Shown: positions 55,548 to 56,830 of the stretch, one piece after another
Layout: every line of letters begins with the position of its first letter
Position numbering within the stretch: the stretch's first letter is position 1
DNA from: Dromiciops gliroides
Lineage: Eukaryota; Chordata; Mammalia; Microbiotheria; Microbiotheriidae
NCBI RefSeq assembly: GCF_019393635.1
Contig: NC_057863.1
Span: forward strand, 621,607,791-621,671,790
Direction of reading: 5' to 3'
DNA length: 64,000 bases
The notes under the pieces: generated by a model
Seen by the model: only the letters and a program-made list of their open reading frames with translations
What the model was told of the DNA's origin: nothing
Database searches by the model: none
Made by a program: the position numbers and the translations under genes

Positions 55548-56395
55548 TGATAGAGGCTCTCTAGCAATCCTGCAGAGTGTTTCTGTTATGATGAGAAATC
55601 TGGAGAAGATCCTCAGATTCCAGACTTGGAGCTGGAAAGATCTCAGGAGCCGTTCAGTATAACTCATCCATTTTACAGATGAGTACACTGAGGTCCAGAG
55701 AAATTCAGTGACTGACTCATGTTTGCACAGGTAATAAATAGCAATGGTAAGATCTGAGCCCCTCCCCTCTGACTTCAAATCCATGGACCTGGAGAGGGTA
55801 AAGTCTGCCCAACTCAGAAGGAAGGAGCCTGGTCTCTGGTGCCTCTGAATCCTGGATGAATCTAGGCTCAGATCTAACCCCCTCCCCATCTTCATCATTA
55901 TTAATGGGACTGTTTAACTTCCAGGCTCTGCCACCTGGGAGAGCTCAGCTGCCTGGGTCAATGAGGAGGCCACAGACTTATCAGATTCCAAACCAGAGGA
56001 GGTCACACAAGGAGCTGGAAGAGATGCTCCCTCAGGCTACCCTCTTGCCCACCCCTCACCACTCCCAGCTGTCTCTTCTCCCAGGCAGTCTGATGATACA
56101 AAGGCTTTGCAAGGTTCTATCCACTTTCTCTCGGGGATGAGGCTCTCCCTGACCTGAAGCTCTTCTTCCTCCACCCTAAAGTGTTCAGACCCTTAAACTT
56201 TCTCTCCTCCAGCTCCCCCATCACAAGGGCGACTCCAAACATGCAGGCACAAACGATTCCCCCCCCCCTCCCCGCCCCGCATAAGGAAAGTCTCTGCTCA
56301 TGAGCGCCTGGTCATATCAGACCCTTACCTTCTTCTGCGATCACCCAGAGGGGCGAGCTCCCCAAAACCAGCAGCAGGATTTGAAATTGCCACAT
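16271..56395 (-). CDS. PDPN: Podoplanin, complete six-exon gene (145 aa)
   Basis: Podoplanin is a mucin-type type I membrane glycoprotein of lymphatic endothelium, podocytes and alveolar type I cells. It binds the platelet receptor CLEC-2 through its ectodomain and ERM proteins through its tail. Joining 56395-56329, 27382-27297, 24617-24491, 19562-19524, 18402-18291 and 16277-16271 gives 438 nt with no internal stop. Seen in the translation: signal peptide 1-20 (starts MWQF, ends LWVIA), Thr/Ser-rich ectodomain about 21-110, ED-x-x-T motifs at 29-33, 46-50 and 67-71, an NST sequon at 81-83, a transmembrane helix about 112-136 with GxxxG pairs, and tail 137-145 RKMSGRYSP. Human PDPN is 162 aa. 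It shares the start (MW..LWVLAEG), the EKV.G.T..T.EK stretch, the LVGII helix start and the whole tail. Junction phases are 1, 0, 1, 1 and 2. The ectodomain is diverged and shorter, as expected for this fast-evolving protein. Identity is secure; exon 2 and 3 limits rest on phase and splice sites. Confidence 0.95.
16360..16540 (+). mobile_element. MIR-type SINE
   Basis: 'agagttggaatgggagtcagaaagacctgggttcaaagc' with 'aatgaccctgggcaagttactt' and 'ctcagtttccttatttgcaaaatgagg'. Confidence 0.7.
16679..16935 (+). mobile_element. THER1-type SINE, near full length
   Basis: tRNA-like head 'gggcagccagggggcacagaggg' and 3' half 'ttgtgaggatccaatgatgtaataattgcaaggtgcttggcacagtgcctggtacacagtaagc'. Confidence 0.75.
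16965..17092 (+). mobile_element. MAR1-like SINE 3' half
   Basis: Head missing. 'ggagaaggaattggcaaacccctccagtatggggtcaggaatagtgggacatcactgaaacaattgaac' retains the RTE-like end with an internal deletion. Confidence 0.7.
17462..17615 (+). mobile_element. Short tRNA-headed SINE, long A tail
   Basis: Near-consensus from 'ggggcagctagatggcgcagtgg' to an 18-bp pure A run ending 17614. It lies antisense in PDPN intron 5. Confidence 0.93.
17834..17887 (+). mobile_element. SINE 3' scrap
   Basis: 'cagtgtgacccagggtaagtcacttaaccctcattgcc' plus a short tail: a strongly 5'-truncated copy. Confidence 0.75.
17930..18230 (-). mobile_element. MIR/THER-type SINE, reverse
   Basis: 'ttcattgcaaccctctgaggtagaggaattactaaagg', 'ccccattttatagattagaaagctgaggc', 'gacttgcccaagatcatacaattagg'. 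It ends about 60 bp from the exon 5 donor. Confidence 0.7.
18288..18299 (-). promoter_or_regulatory. PDPN: Tandem splice donor at the end of PDPN exon 5
   Basis: The minus strand reads CAGGTACTCGTAAG. Two donors lie 6 nt apart: AG|GTACTC and TC|GTAAGT. The downstream one gives ...GRYSP. The upstream one joins AG to ACCATAG and gives ...GRP, deleting exactly Tyr-Ser. Retention of intron 5 would also terminate at once (TCG TAA). Confidence 0.7.
18291..18402 (-). CDS. PDPN: PDPN coding exon 5: transmembrane helix and tail
   Basis: Acceptor TATGTTAG precedes 18402. It encodes EGLETVALVGIILG, the remainder of an Ile/Val/Gly/Ala-rich helix, then VVRKMSGRY plus two bases of the next Ser codon. Human PDPN has GLSTVTLVGIIVG at this point and the identical RKMSGRYSP tail. 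G116/G120 and G126/G130 form GxxxG pairs. R137, K138 and R142 are the basic ERM-binding residues, and S140 and S144 are the known phosphorylation positions in other mammals. The donor used here is TACTC|GTAAGT. Confidence 0.96.
18835..19290 (-). mobile_element. L2 LINE 3' end, antisense
   Basis: 'catgcctagaatgcattctctcctcacctc', 'ttatgttgcatttacttatttgtgcaaatg', 'ataaagtgtaagctccttgaggaaagagtctc'. It occupies intron 4 between exons 4 and 5. Confidence 0.7.
19524..19562 (-). CDS. PDPN: PDPN coding exon 4: 39-nt juxtamembrane exon
   Basis: A tiny exon with acceptor CTCTTTACAG and donor GTAGGC. It completes a Glu codon and adds KVGGETKPTTEK, matching human EKVDGDTQTTVEKD from the equivalent small exon. 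Phase is 1 at both ends, so skipping it keeps the frame and would shorten the stem by 13 residues. Confidence 0.92.
19790..20100. repeat. Degenerate tandem array of a ~35-bp unit
   Basis: A phrase like 'gaatgtcagagctagaacgacctttagaacacag' recurs about eight times with drift ('aaaatgttagagctgggagggtccttagaccatg', 'gaatgtcaaaactcgaaaggacctaagaacacag'). The unit resembles the start of CR1/L3 ends ('cagaatgtcagagctggaagggacctt'), so it is likely a local amplification of part of one. Confidence 0.75.
20263..20420 (-). mobile_element. Short tRNA-headed SINE, antisense
   Basis: 19-bp T run at 20264-20282, then near-consensus to 'gagccacctagctgcccccc' at 20420. Confidence 0.93.
20620..20850 (-). mobile_element. 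MIR/THER-type SINE, reverse
   Basis: 'taatgataactgacatttaaac', 'ccccattttacagatagggaaactgag', 'catggtcagaggccatagg'. Worn at the head. Confidence 0.65.
20845..21090 (+). mobile_element. THER1-type SINE
   Basis: 'aactaaatggcacaatggacagagtgctacgcctagactcaagaagacctgag' and 3' 'ttgttataaggataaaatgcaataaaactcataaagtactttataaa'. Confidence 0.7.
21091..21345 (+). mobile_element. Long SINE (MAR1-like), full length
   Basis: 'cgggcagcaagatgctgcaatggg' head, 'aaaatggcaaacgactccagtatctttgtcaagaaaacc', '..ggggtcagaagactcagacataac'. Followed at 21385-21485 by a second copy of the same 3' part. Confidence 0.8.
21385..21485 (+). mobile_element. MAR1-like 3' fragment
   Basis: 'gaaatggcaaaccactccagtatctttgtcaagaaaatcccaacggggttacaaagagctggacacac': only the RTE-like tail of a second copy, closely matching its left neighbour. 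Confidence 0.75.
21689..21830 (-). mobile_element. Short SINE with 15-bp target duplication
   Basis: Near-consensus. CAATCACTGATTTTT at 21660-21674 and 21831-21845 flanks it exactly. The copy lacks a short segment before 'gtctgaggccgg'. Confidence 0.95.
22302..22420 (+). mobile_element. Short SINE, 3'-truncated
   Basis: Head and B-box region intact ('gggggcagttaggtggtgcagtgg', 'gagttcaaatctgg'), but it stops at 'ctgggcaagtcactagtaac' with no A tail. A later deletion or an L2 junction is likely. Confidence 0.9.
22550..22685 (-). mobile_element. L2 fragment, antisense
   Basis: 'ggcctttgcacagattgttccctgtgtctggaacacac' and 'cccttcaaggttcagtccatgtgccatctcctgc'. Confidence 0.65.
22889..23044 (-). 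mobile_element. Short tRNA-headed SINE, antisense
   Basis: T run 22889-22906. A few substitutions ('caaggatctgaggctgcatttgaactc'). Flanked by 'tttaaag' direct repeats (22881-22887 and 23048-23054). Confidence 0.92.
23096..23260 (-). mobile_element. Short SINE, very long tail, 15-bp target duplication
   Basis: TCAGGTAGCCTTTCT at 23081-23095 and 23261-23275. The T run is about 29 bp (23096-23124). Near-consensus body. Among the youngest insertions in the window. Confidence 0.97.
23720..23905 (+). mobile_element. MIR-type SINE
   Basis: 'tttggtgctgtgaaaacactggctcaggactgagataatcggtgttcaaaacc', 'ctcagtttcctcatctgtaaaatgagagggttggactagatgacctc'. Confidence 0.75.
24178..24430 (-). mobile_element. 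Long SINE (MAR1-like), antisense, full length
   Basis: Starts with the tail complement 'ttgctcagtcatttcagttgtgtccaaccctctgtgaaccc' and runs to the head complement 'gtaccacctagctgcccc' at 24430. It ends 61 bp before the exon 3 donor. Confidence 0.85.
24491..24617 (-). CDS. PDPN: PDPN coding exon 3: Thr-rich mucin-like stem
   Basis: A strong pyrimidine tract and CCCCACAG precede 24617. Read in phase 0 it gives 42 codons plus one base, ending at donor GTAAGA. The product starts LPTTTTRI and is rich in Thr, Ser, Asp and Glu. It holds an ED-x-x-T motif at protein residues 67-71, placed like human PLAG4 (EDLPT), and an Asn-Ser-Thr sequon at 81-83. Sites for mucin-type O-glycans are plentiful. The other two frames are closed or leave the wrong phase. 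Confidence 0.9.
24790..24932 (-). mobile_element. Short tRNA-headed SINE, antisense
   Basis: 'gggcaatgagggttaagtgacttgcccagcatcacacagc' to 'gccatctggctgcccc'. Mildly diverged. No clean duplication seen. Confidence 0.9.
25040..25372 (+). mobile_element. LTR-like element, sense (uncertain)
   Basis: CCAAT box in 'ttgttaaccaatcagtgttg' (25167), a TATA-poor U3-like stretch, poly(A) signal 'tttttaataaaatg' (25311), a U5-like 'ctctcttgagtcttagtcatcaccaca' end. The order fits a solo LTR. No partner LTR or internal genes. Confidence 0.5.
25380..25705 (+). mobile_element. Ancient interspersed repeat (same family as 6.1 kb)
   Basis: 'gagggcttcctgtcaaaggtgggaatttagttgggactcgaagg', 'gagagcattccaggcatgggggacagtgaggggaaatgcc', 'ctaggaagggctttggacacc'. 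I know this text from mammalian repeats but cannot give the family name with confidence. Confidence 0.5.
25800..26345 (-). mobile_element. Three worn MIR-type fragments
   Basis: Three successive 'ctcattt..gatgagacc/gatggggaaac..gtcacatag/gatcacacaaataa' modules at about 25815-25960, 25985-26120 and 26125-26290, all reverse. Confidence 0.55.
26345..26870. other. Repeat-poor intron 2 segment
   Basis: No recognised gene or repeat. Balanced base composition. 500 bp upstream of exon 3 on the minus strand is more distal; this block is 430 bp downstream of exon 2 and is a reasonable place to look for conserved non-coding sequence. Confidence 0.35.
26885..27040 (+). mobile_element. Short SINE with target duplication
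   Basis: AAGCAAGGCCA at 26876-26886 (approx.) and again at 27043-27053 after an 18-bp A run. Near-consensus body with 'ctagttggtgcagtggatagaacaccagcc'. Confidence 0.94.
27297..27382 (-). CDS. PDPN: PDPN coding exon 2: N-terminal ectodomain
   Basis: Acceptor TTTCTTCCAG precedes 27382. The first two bases complete a Val codon with exon 1, followed by STTLPEDGITTADSS, which aligns with human ASTGQPEDDTETT. It contains ED-x-x-T motifs at residues 29-33 and 46-50. Two donors overlap: CTG|GTGGGT (end 27297) and TGG|GTATCT (end 27293). Only the first leaves phase 0, which keeps exon 3 open; the second puts a stop in exon 3. The exon is shorter than its human counterpart, which accounts for part of the smaller protein. 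Confidence 0.88.
27848..27945 (+). repeat. (ATTC)n/(TATC)n/(TTTA)n microsatellite
   Basis: 'attcattcattcattcattcatctatcc' grading into 'catttatttatgcatc'. About 100 bp. Confidence 0.92.
28079..28230 (-). mobile_element. Short SINE with 12-bp target duplication
   Basis: TCAGACTTTTCT at 28067-28078 and 28232-28243. Head complement 'gccacctacctgcccc' ends 28230. Confidence 0.94.
28288..28775 (+). repeat. (CCTT)n polypyrimidine tract, ~490 bp
   Basis: Almost pure C/T on the plus strand, with an uninterrupted (TTCC) core at 28450-28520 and CCCT/TTTC variants on both sides. All three forward frames stay open (Ser-Phe-Leu-Pro peptides) only because the tract contains no A. Confidence 0.98.
29035..29545. 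other. No gene recognised
   Basis: C-rich, moderately GC sequence with a faint resemblance to L2 text at 29085-29520 ('cctcattgcctcccacat', 'gcctgcttctttagagcaagtac'). No support for an exon. Confidence 0.35.
29549..29683 (-). mobile_element. Short SINE, antisense, with target duplication
   Basis: 'ccattcttgtcattttta' (about 29512) and 'ccattcttgccatttttt' (29685) flank it. Near-consensus body, head ends 29683. Confidence 0.93.
30125..30138 (+). repeat. Poly-G run
   Basis: 'ggggggggggtgggg' at 30119-30134 in a diverged old repeat. A candidate G-quadruplex only if paired with further G runs, which are few here. Confidence 0.7.
30340..30530 (+). mobile_element. MIR-type SINE
   Basis: 'ggtcctggacttggagtcaaggaggcctgac', 'tgtatgaccctgggtgagtcacttcagtgtcc', 'aatgacctccaagacccc'. 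Confidence 0.7.
30530..31440. other. Repeat-poor intron 1 segment
   Basis: No gene or recognised transposon. 31022-31300 is purine/pyrimidine balanced with a GGGGGAGGAGGGGAGGAG run at 31150-31167. A 14-C run at 31423-31435. Possible regulatory sequence; nothing decisive. Confidence 0.35.
31440..31640 (+). mobile_element. MIR-type SINE
   Basis: 'gaatgctggacttgggatcctcagactcaagtttagatcctggctc', 'atctcagtttcttaatctggaaaaatgagagg'. Followed at 31650-31685 by the start of another. Confidence 0.65.
32015..32210 (+). mobile_element. MIR-type SINE
   Basis: 'agtgtgctactacagaaagcccactgaatttggagtcaggaaacc', 'gatggggactagataacttctaagg'. Confidence 0.7.
32215..32515. repeat. AT-rich (ATAAAT)-type low complexity
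   Basis: About 300 bp built from 'aaattataaat' and 'aatgataaata' words, over 85% A/T by eye. Confidence 0.9.
32530..32805 (+). repeat. (ACATAY)n alternating purine-pyrimidine tract
   Basis: 'acacatatatatatatatac' then many CACATA/TACATA words for about 270 bp, ending 'cacacatacattttaaatcc'. Old microsatellite. Confidence 0.9.
32825..33540. other. Repeat-poor intron 1 segment
   Basis: No gene recognised. GC is higher than in the flanks at 32840-33130. A short (AAAAC)n at 33198-33210. Confidence 0.35.
33778..33915 (-). mobile_element. Short SINE, antisense
   Basis: Tail complement (GTTTTT)n at 33760-33780. GAACTATG at 33750-33757 and 33917-33924 is the likely target duplication. Confidence 0.93.
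34045..34208 (+). mobile_element. Short SINE with 10-bp duplication and internal stutter
   Basis: AAGAATAACT at about 34035-34044 and 34209-34218. In the head, 'ggataaaggtggataaagcactgg' carries a short local duplication of the 'ggataaag' segment. Confidence 0.93.
34375..34590 (+). mobile_element. MIR-type SINE
   Basis: 'actgggaatcatgctagactaggaggcagaagaaccagg', 'cttcagtctctttatttctaaactggagg', 'ttatgaaggaggtactttccacactataaaac'. Confidence 0.7.
34735..34935 (+). mobile_element. MIR-type SINE
   Basis: 'ggacagagcactggacttggactcaagaaaatctgggttcc', 'tgactgtgggcaagtcatggc', 'ctcagtttctacatctgtaaagg'. A second partial copy follows at 34945-35030. Confidence 0.75.
35040..35640. other. Repeat-poor intron 1 segment with long open frame
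   Basis: A 133-codon minus frame (35470-35069) is open here, but it lacks splice context, a recognisable domain or coding-like composition. I treat it as chance. No transposon recognised. Confidence 0.35.
35905..36009 (-). mobile_element. 5'-truncated short SINE with 11-bp duplication
   Basis: TAGAGCAAGAG at 35849-35859 and 36010-36020. The copy stops inside the head ('ccagggctggtg'), a classic 5' truncation. Tail complement rich in GTT at 35862-35895. Confidence 0.95.
36876..37048 (-). mobile_element. Palindromic MITE-like element, copy 2
   Basis: 'gcttcttaaactttttccactcacgaccc' to 'gtgaacccacagtttaagaag', reverse orientation relative to copy 1. The centre reads 'taggtatataaaatagatatcc'. 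Confidence 0.78.
37080..37262 (-). mobile_element. L2 3' end, antisense
   Basis: 'gtagaatacaaacttcttgaggggaacaattttcacttttgtctgtatccccagaacttagtgtagctcctagtatatagcagacacttaataatggc'. Confidence 0.7.
37284..37424 (-). mobile_element. Short SINE, antisense, 11-bp target duplication
   Basis: CCAAAAGTATT at 37273-37283 and 37431-37441. Internal small deletions ('cagctataagtgtcaactgaggc'). Confidence 0.94.
37690..38245 (-). mobile_element. L2 LINE body, antisense, split by a SINE
   Basis: 37690-37820 and 37990-38245 are continuous L2-like text: 'tcattgccctagttcaggtcttcatcacctcttgcctagattattac', 'catccacacaactatcagagtggtgttcctaaagtccagg', 'aacagctctctatcacctccagaatcaaat'. Confidence 0.65.
37830..37985 (-). 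mobile_element. Short SINE inserted into L2
   Basis: Near-consensus antisense copy with 'aagtgcctgaggtcgg'. 'accctcatgtctttct' (37817-37832) and 'accctcacgtctttct' (37986-38001) are its target duplication with one change. Confidence 0.95.
38280..38420. repeat. AT-rich microsatellite-like block
   Basis: 'tatatagtatataatgtatataatt' and similar. About 140 bp. Confidence 0.88.
38490..38645 (-). mobile_element. CR1/L3-type fragment, antisense
   Basis: 'ttgtttgaagatttccaatgatgaggaacccactacttttcagg' matches the middle of the longer copies. Confidence 0.6.
38690..39020 (-). mobile_element. L2 3' end, antisense
   Basis: 'cctcaacctcttggagtctttagcttctttcaaggctttagctccaacagcacttcctccatgaggttcttcctaa' and 'cagtagaatgtaacatactttaggaaatgg'. 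Confidence 0.65.
39025..40005. other. No gene recognised
   Basis: Mixed unique sequence. A CR1/L3 leading piece at 39680-39740 ('gaatttcagagttggaagagacctcagaag'). AT-rich 39880-40000. Open frames on both strands at 39447-39806 overlap and show no domain. Confidence 0.35.
40010..40245 (-). mobile_element. MIR/THER-type SINE, reverse
   Basis: 'atatggtctcatttgaacctcataacagccctgtgaagtagagc', 'cccatttttcagttgagttaactgagg', 'tccatggtcacatgtctgaag'. Confidence 0.7.
40320..41062 (-). mobile_element. 5'-truncated L1: ORF2 C-terminus and 3' UTR
   Basis: The minus strand from 40928 to about 40800 translates to an L1 ORF2 C-terminal segment with NWKLRGCPSIGEWLNKL and VMEYYCAIRNNE, the counterpart of human L1 MEYYAAIKNDE. 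A 3' UTR follows with 'tttggaactagaaatc..gttgaaaactatc..aataaaaatact', shared with 58455-58898. 5' end truncated at about 41062. Decayed and not intact. Confidence 0.8.
41055..41290 (-). mobile_element. MIR/THER-type SINE, reverse
   Basis: 'caacatatcttatctcatttgatcctcataataaccttgtgtgttagc' and 'gattcactcatggtcctatagctagacagcagc'. Confidence 0.7.
41330..41990. mobile_element. Unclassified old retroelement-like segment
   Basis: 'ttgaagaggatcaatgacatcagaatg' and 'ttccaaggttcttcagagagactttgagagtatccttgtatcctttcttctgatctccc' read like an antisense LINE (possibly RTE-type) segment. No open frame of note survives. Confidence 0.4.
42150..42260 (+). mobile_element. CR1/L3-type fragment, sense
   Basis: 'gatgaccctggtcaggtcacacctggagtactgtgtttcattctgggtaccacattttaggaaggacactgata', the characteristic CR1/L3 3' text in sense orientation. 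Confidence 0.75.
42653..42798 (-). mobile_element. Short SINE, antisense, inserted in CR1/L3 DNA
   Basis: T run 42653-42664. Head complement 'gccacctagttgcctcc'. 'ggtccctttaaactccag' (42632) and 'ggtccctttaaattctag' (42800) on either side suggest a local duplication of the host text. Confidence 0.9.
42835..43115 (+). mobile_element. CR1/L3-type LINE 3' end, sense
   Basis: 'aactgaaggatgttaaaatgttcaatttggaaaggagaaggctcaagg', 'ggcagaatcaggaacaaaaggtggcaaattaagcttgacagaaggaaaaacttccttacaattg'. It continues the 42150 fragment in the same orientation, so both may be one broken element. Confidence 0.75.
43153..43332 (+). mobile_element. Palindromic MITE-like element, copy 3
   Basis: 'tttcttaaactgttggtcaggataccatatggggtcatgcaactgaatgtggggg' to 'aaaaggggttgtgagtagacaaagtttaagaagcc'. 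The best-preserved ends of the four. Confidence 0.8.
44045..44115 (+). repeat. (ATT)n/(ACT)n trinucleotide stretch
   Basis: 'agtattactactattattaatatactattgttaaaaatactattattatcattatcatc'. Confidence 0.85.
44150..44392 (-). mobile_element. Long SINE (MAR1-like), antisense
   Basis: 'ttttacagtcatgcctgactctgtgatctggtggacc', 'gcaaagatactgaagtggtttgctattttcttctccagtg', 'ggatttgaactcaggtctttctgaaccacccagccacc'. Some internal loss near the head. Confidence 0.8.
44405..44600 (-). mobile_element. L2 3' end, antisense
   Basis: 'tttccctcaaaatgcaactcaagcactgtcttctataagaagcctttcttgcttcc', 'aataaaatgtaagcttattgagggcaagg'. Confidence 0.7.
44930..45120 (+). mobile_element. MIR-type SINE
   Basis: 'tacagtggaaaagagcactgaatttagagtcataggacttgggtttgaatcc', 'gttttctcatctgtaaaatcaaggggttggaatagatgacc'. 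Confidence 0.75.
46190..46735 (-). mobile_element. CR1/L3-type LINE 3' end, antisense
   Basis: 'gatccaggctctgcttgaaaatctcccaag', 'aaagcattctgggaagccctgattgttagccag', 'cccagttctgccctctggggccaagcag' (as tagttctg..), 'ttctcttctccaggctaaccagcc', 'gacattccccaatttatcagtgtctgtcctaaaatgtgac'. The clearest copy in the window. Confidence 0.82.
46746..46885 (-). mobile_element. Short SINE, antisense, with target duplication
   Basis: 'cacaatagttttct' (46722-46735) and 'gacagtagttttct' (46885-46898). Internal deletion in 'cctcctgagggccagtgc'. Confidence 0.92.
46950..47340. other. Repeat-poor intron 1 segment
   Basis: Partly MIR-like at 46925-47040, otherwise unique. It contains the exact NFI palindrome noted separately. 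No gene. Confidence 0.4.
47293..47307. promoter_or_regulatory. Exact NFI palindrome TTGGC-N5-GCCAA
   Basis: 'ttggccagcggccaa' is a perfect full-site match to the nuclear factor I consensus, in PDPN intron 1 about 9 kb from the start codon and outside recognised repeats. Function is not shown by sequence. Confidence 0.4.
47345..47380 (+). repeat. (TTA)n trinucleotide repeat
   Basis: 'aataatttattattattattattaattc'. Confidence 0.9.
47385..47820 (-). mobile_element. MIR/THER-type SINEs, reverse, two tandem
   Basis: First: 'aacaatagctaacatttatgtagtgcttttatgcaccagg..ttacaattggggaaactaagg'. Second from 47540: 'catagatttaggcttggaaaagatctt..gagtaaactggggcccag..ccgacccccagtccagcactctagcc'. Confidence 0.65.
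47970..48110 (+). mobile_element. CR1/L3-type fragment, sense
   Basis: 'tgttgaaggaactgaggatggttagcctagagaagagaaaactcaatagggacaggatagctttcttcaa'. Confidence 0.7.
48165..48420 (+). mobile_element. THER1-type SINE
   Basis: 'agctaggtagaacaatgagtaaagctcatgactaggagccaggaagacctgag', 3' 'attgttgtgaggatgaaatgagttcacatttatgctttgcaaaccttaaaac'. Confidence 0.75.
48740..48905 (+). mobile_element. MIR-type SINE
   Basis: 'aaaggcagtgtggcacaacagctagagtttggaactaggagtcaggg', 'tgtgtgactttgggcaagtcactaccccctctgtgcctcaatttcctc'. Confidence 0.75.
49109..49249 (+). mobile_element. Short tRNA-headed SINE, sense
   Basis: Near-consensus, lacking the 'ttgacac' step ('cagacacttactagctg'). Tail of 11 A. Flanks 'agatctggggtt' and 'atatctggggct' form an imperfect duplication. 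Confidence 0.93.
49470..49728 (+). mobile_element. Long SINE (MAR1-like), full length
   Basis: Head 'gggcagctaggtggtagagtagatagaacattgg', 'gccaaaccactccaggatctttgccaagaaaacc', 'gggatcacaaagtgtcagacacaactgaaaaatgactaaacaacaac'. 'tttaggatttcag' at 49458-49470 and 49727-49739 is its target duplication. Confidence 0.9.
49800..50015 (+). mobile_element. MIR-type SINE
   Basis: 'actatgggaaagtggaaaaggcactggatttggagtgagaggagc', 'ctctacctgtaaaatgaggtagttggattagatgccc'. Confidence 0.7.
50450..50640. repeat. MAR1-like tail scrap and (ACATAC)n microsatellite
   Basis: 50450-50500 'gttgttcagtcatttttttcagtcattctgactctttgtgatcctg' is an antisense RTE-type tail. 50500-50635 is CATACA/ACATAC repeats. Confidence 0.85.
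50715..50852 (-). mobile_element. Short SINE, antisense, with target duplication
   Basis: 'gagaacactacttct' (50654-50668) and 'gagagcactacttct' (50854-50868). Tail complement is (GGTTTT)n-rich, 50680-50715. Confidence 0.94.
50870..50995 (+). mobile_element. MIR-type SINE, partial
   Basis: 'agtcagatgacctcagttcaaatcctgcctcttgc', 'ctcagtttcctcatctgtaaaataaagcgagtggac'. It was split by the SINE insertion just left of it. Confidence 0.7.
50996..51171 (-). mobile_element. Palindromic MITE-like element, copy 4
   Basis: 'gcttcttaaacttttccactcatgacccc' to 'ttgagacccacagtttttaactgctaagaagc'. A short insertion lies near the right end. Confidence 0.75.
51345..51400 (+). mobile_element. RTE-type tail fragment
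   Basis: 'gggggtcacaaagagttggacgcgactgaaaacaactgaagaacaactg', the most BovB-like stretch in the window. Only the 3' end is present. Confidence 0.7.
51400..51655 (+). mobile_element. THER1-type SINE
   Basis: 'aatgcagtacagtagacagagcattagacctggagttaggaagac' and 'gttgttgtgaaattagaatgatataatatttgtgatgtgttttacaactttaaaaccactttataaatgctagc'. Confidence 0.75.
51660..53040. other. Longest repeat-poor block of PDPN intron 1
   Basis: About 1.4 kb with no recognised transposon, balanced composition and several CpGs, 3.3-4.7 kb from the start codon. Open frames at 52036-52487 and 52645-52388 overlap on opposite strands and look like chance. A candidate enhancer region; it contains the MEF2-type site listed below. 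Confidence 0.45.
52761..52770. promoter_or_regulatory. Exact MEF2-type site CTAAAAATAG
   Basis: A perfect match to the MEF2 consensus YTAWWWWTAR inside the repeat-poor intron block, about 3.6 kb from the start codon. Such a word can arise by chance, so only conservation would make it meaningful. Confidence 0.35.
53040..53200 (+). mobile_element. MIR-type SINE
   Basis: 'gatggaaagaacactgggcctccagggtcc', 'ctgtgaccctgggcaagtcacttcctcctgcctagtctcagtttcctcatttg'. Confidence 0.7.
53205..53540 (+). mobile_element. THER1-type SINEs, two partial copies
   Basis: 53205-53320 is a head-and-core copy ('tagtgggtagaggactaaatttggagcaggg'). 53335-53540 is another with the full 3' end ('tttgaggatcaaatgagatttgtatgtatagtgccttac'). 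Confidence 0.7.
53555..53824 (-). mobile_element. MIR/THER-type SINE, reverse
   Basis: 'aataaatatttatatagtacctactatgtgtcagacactgagctaagagctttatgaatattatctcatttggtcctcacaacaaccc' through 'gggtcacacagctagg' to 'cacctagctgcctcc'. Nearly complete. Confidence 0.8.
53900..54009 (-). mobile_element. 5'-truncated short SINE with target duplication
   Basis: (TTTG)n tail complement 53900-53925, body 53930-54009 ending at 'tttgaactcag' without the head. 'cccctttattttt' (53888-53900) and 'ctcctttattttt' (54009-54021) flank it. Confidence 0.92.
54177..54310 (-). mobile_element. Short SINE, antisense, with target duplication
   Basis: 'caacactttttctg' (54162-54175) and 'caatactttttta' (54309-54321). Older than most ('ttaaactcaggtcc', 'actgtcacctagctgcccc'). 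Confidence 0.9.
54410..54620 (+). mobile_element. THER1-type SINE
   Basis: 'gaggcagctgagtgggtgactcactggaaggaatgttcgacttggaaccagg' and 'gggttaggttgaggaacatatgagataaatctatataacctatgc'. Confidence 0.7.
55198..55232 (+). repeat. (CA)n dinucleotide repeat
   Basis: About 16 CA units. Confidence 0.98.
55240..56220. other. Promoter-proximal intron 1 sequence
   Basis: Mostly unique. A MIR-like piece at 55615-55800. C/T-rich at 56140-56220. No exon recognised. 55862-56130 has an open plus frame with no features of a real gene. Confidence 0.35.
55503..55546 (+). repeat. (AAT)n trinucleotide repeat
   Basis: About 14 uninterrupted units, 0.8 kb into intron 1 from exon 1. Confidence 0.98.
56270..56278 (-). 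promoter_or_regulatory. GC box (Sp1-type) at the start of PDPN intron 1
   Basis: An exact GGGGCGGGG on the minus strand, 50 bp after the exon 1 donor and next to a C-rich run at 56259-56270. It is the only perfect GC box near exon 1, so it may be part of a promoter that extends past the start codon. Confidence 0.4.
56329..56395 (-). CDS. PDPN: PDPN coding exon 1: start codon and signal peptide
   Basis: Encodes 22 codons plus one base. The residues are Met-Trp-Gln-Phe, then a Leu-rich core, then LWVIAEE. Signal cleavage is expected after Ala20, matching the human LWVLA site. The ATG at 56395 has A at -3, a fair Kozak context. The exon ends GAAGAAG and is followed by donor GTAAGG (phase 1). 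The human exon breaks at the same place, after the signal peptide. Confidence 0.95.
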
Positions 56396-56830
56396 CTTCT
56401 TCTGCCTGAATAGTGCAGGCCGGGGGGATGCTTTATTTCAGTGGAACTACAAACGGGTCCGGTCTCCAGCTCGATTAGTCCCAATCCTGGCGGTTGAGAG
56501 GAGGGAAGAGGAGAGTGAGGGGGAGTCAGAGCGCGTCCAGCCTCGGAGGATTCCCCTGATGGGTGGGTCTCTGCCTCCCACAGAGAGAAAAAGAGAGACT
56601 GGAGACAGATCTTCCTGGGGACCAAACTTTCTGAAGAAAAGTTCTGAACAGTCGGCAAGTCGTGCAGAGCTTCTCTCCAGCGAGGGGAGGGAGCAGCGGT
56701 GCATAAGGTGGTCTGCGGGAGGGAGAAATACTAGGACCGCCCTCTCTTCTGTTTGGCCAGTGTGGAAAACTATGAGCTCAGAGCAGGTTTAAAGTTACAG
56801 GGCTGCAGCTGCCCTGCCTGGGTCTTAAGT
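56396..56830 (-). promoter_or_regulatory. PDPN: PDPN 5' UTR and proximal promoter region
   Basis: Repeat-free, GC-rich sequence directly upstream of the start codon, with scattered CpGs (for example 56530-56550, 56650-56720) and GA-rich stretches. I see no convincing TATA box at a sensible distance, which fits a TATA-less promoter. The transcription start cannot be placed from sequence alone. Confidence 0.6.

Larger units (their letters stand above)
27383..56328 (-). other. PDPN: PDPN intron 1 (about 28.9 kb)
   Basis: GT at 56328-56327 (GTAAGG) and AG at 27384-27383. Most of the gene's length is here, and repeats make up a large share; they are listed individually. Repeat-poor islands at about 26.4-26.8 (intron 2), 30.5-31.4, 33.0-33.5, 35.0-35.6, 46.95-47.38 and 51.7-53.0 kb are the places to look for enhancers. 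No extra coding exon was recognised. Confidence 0.85.
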
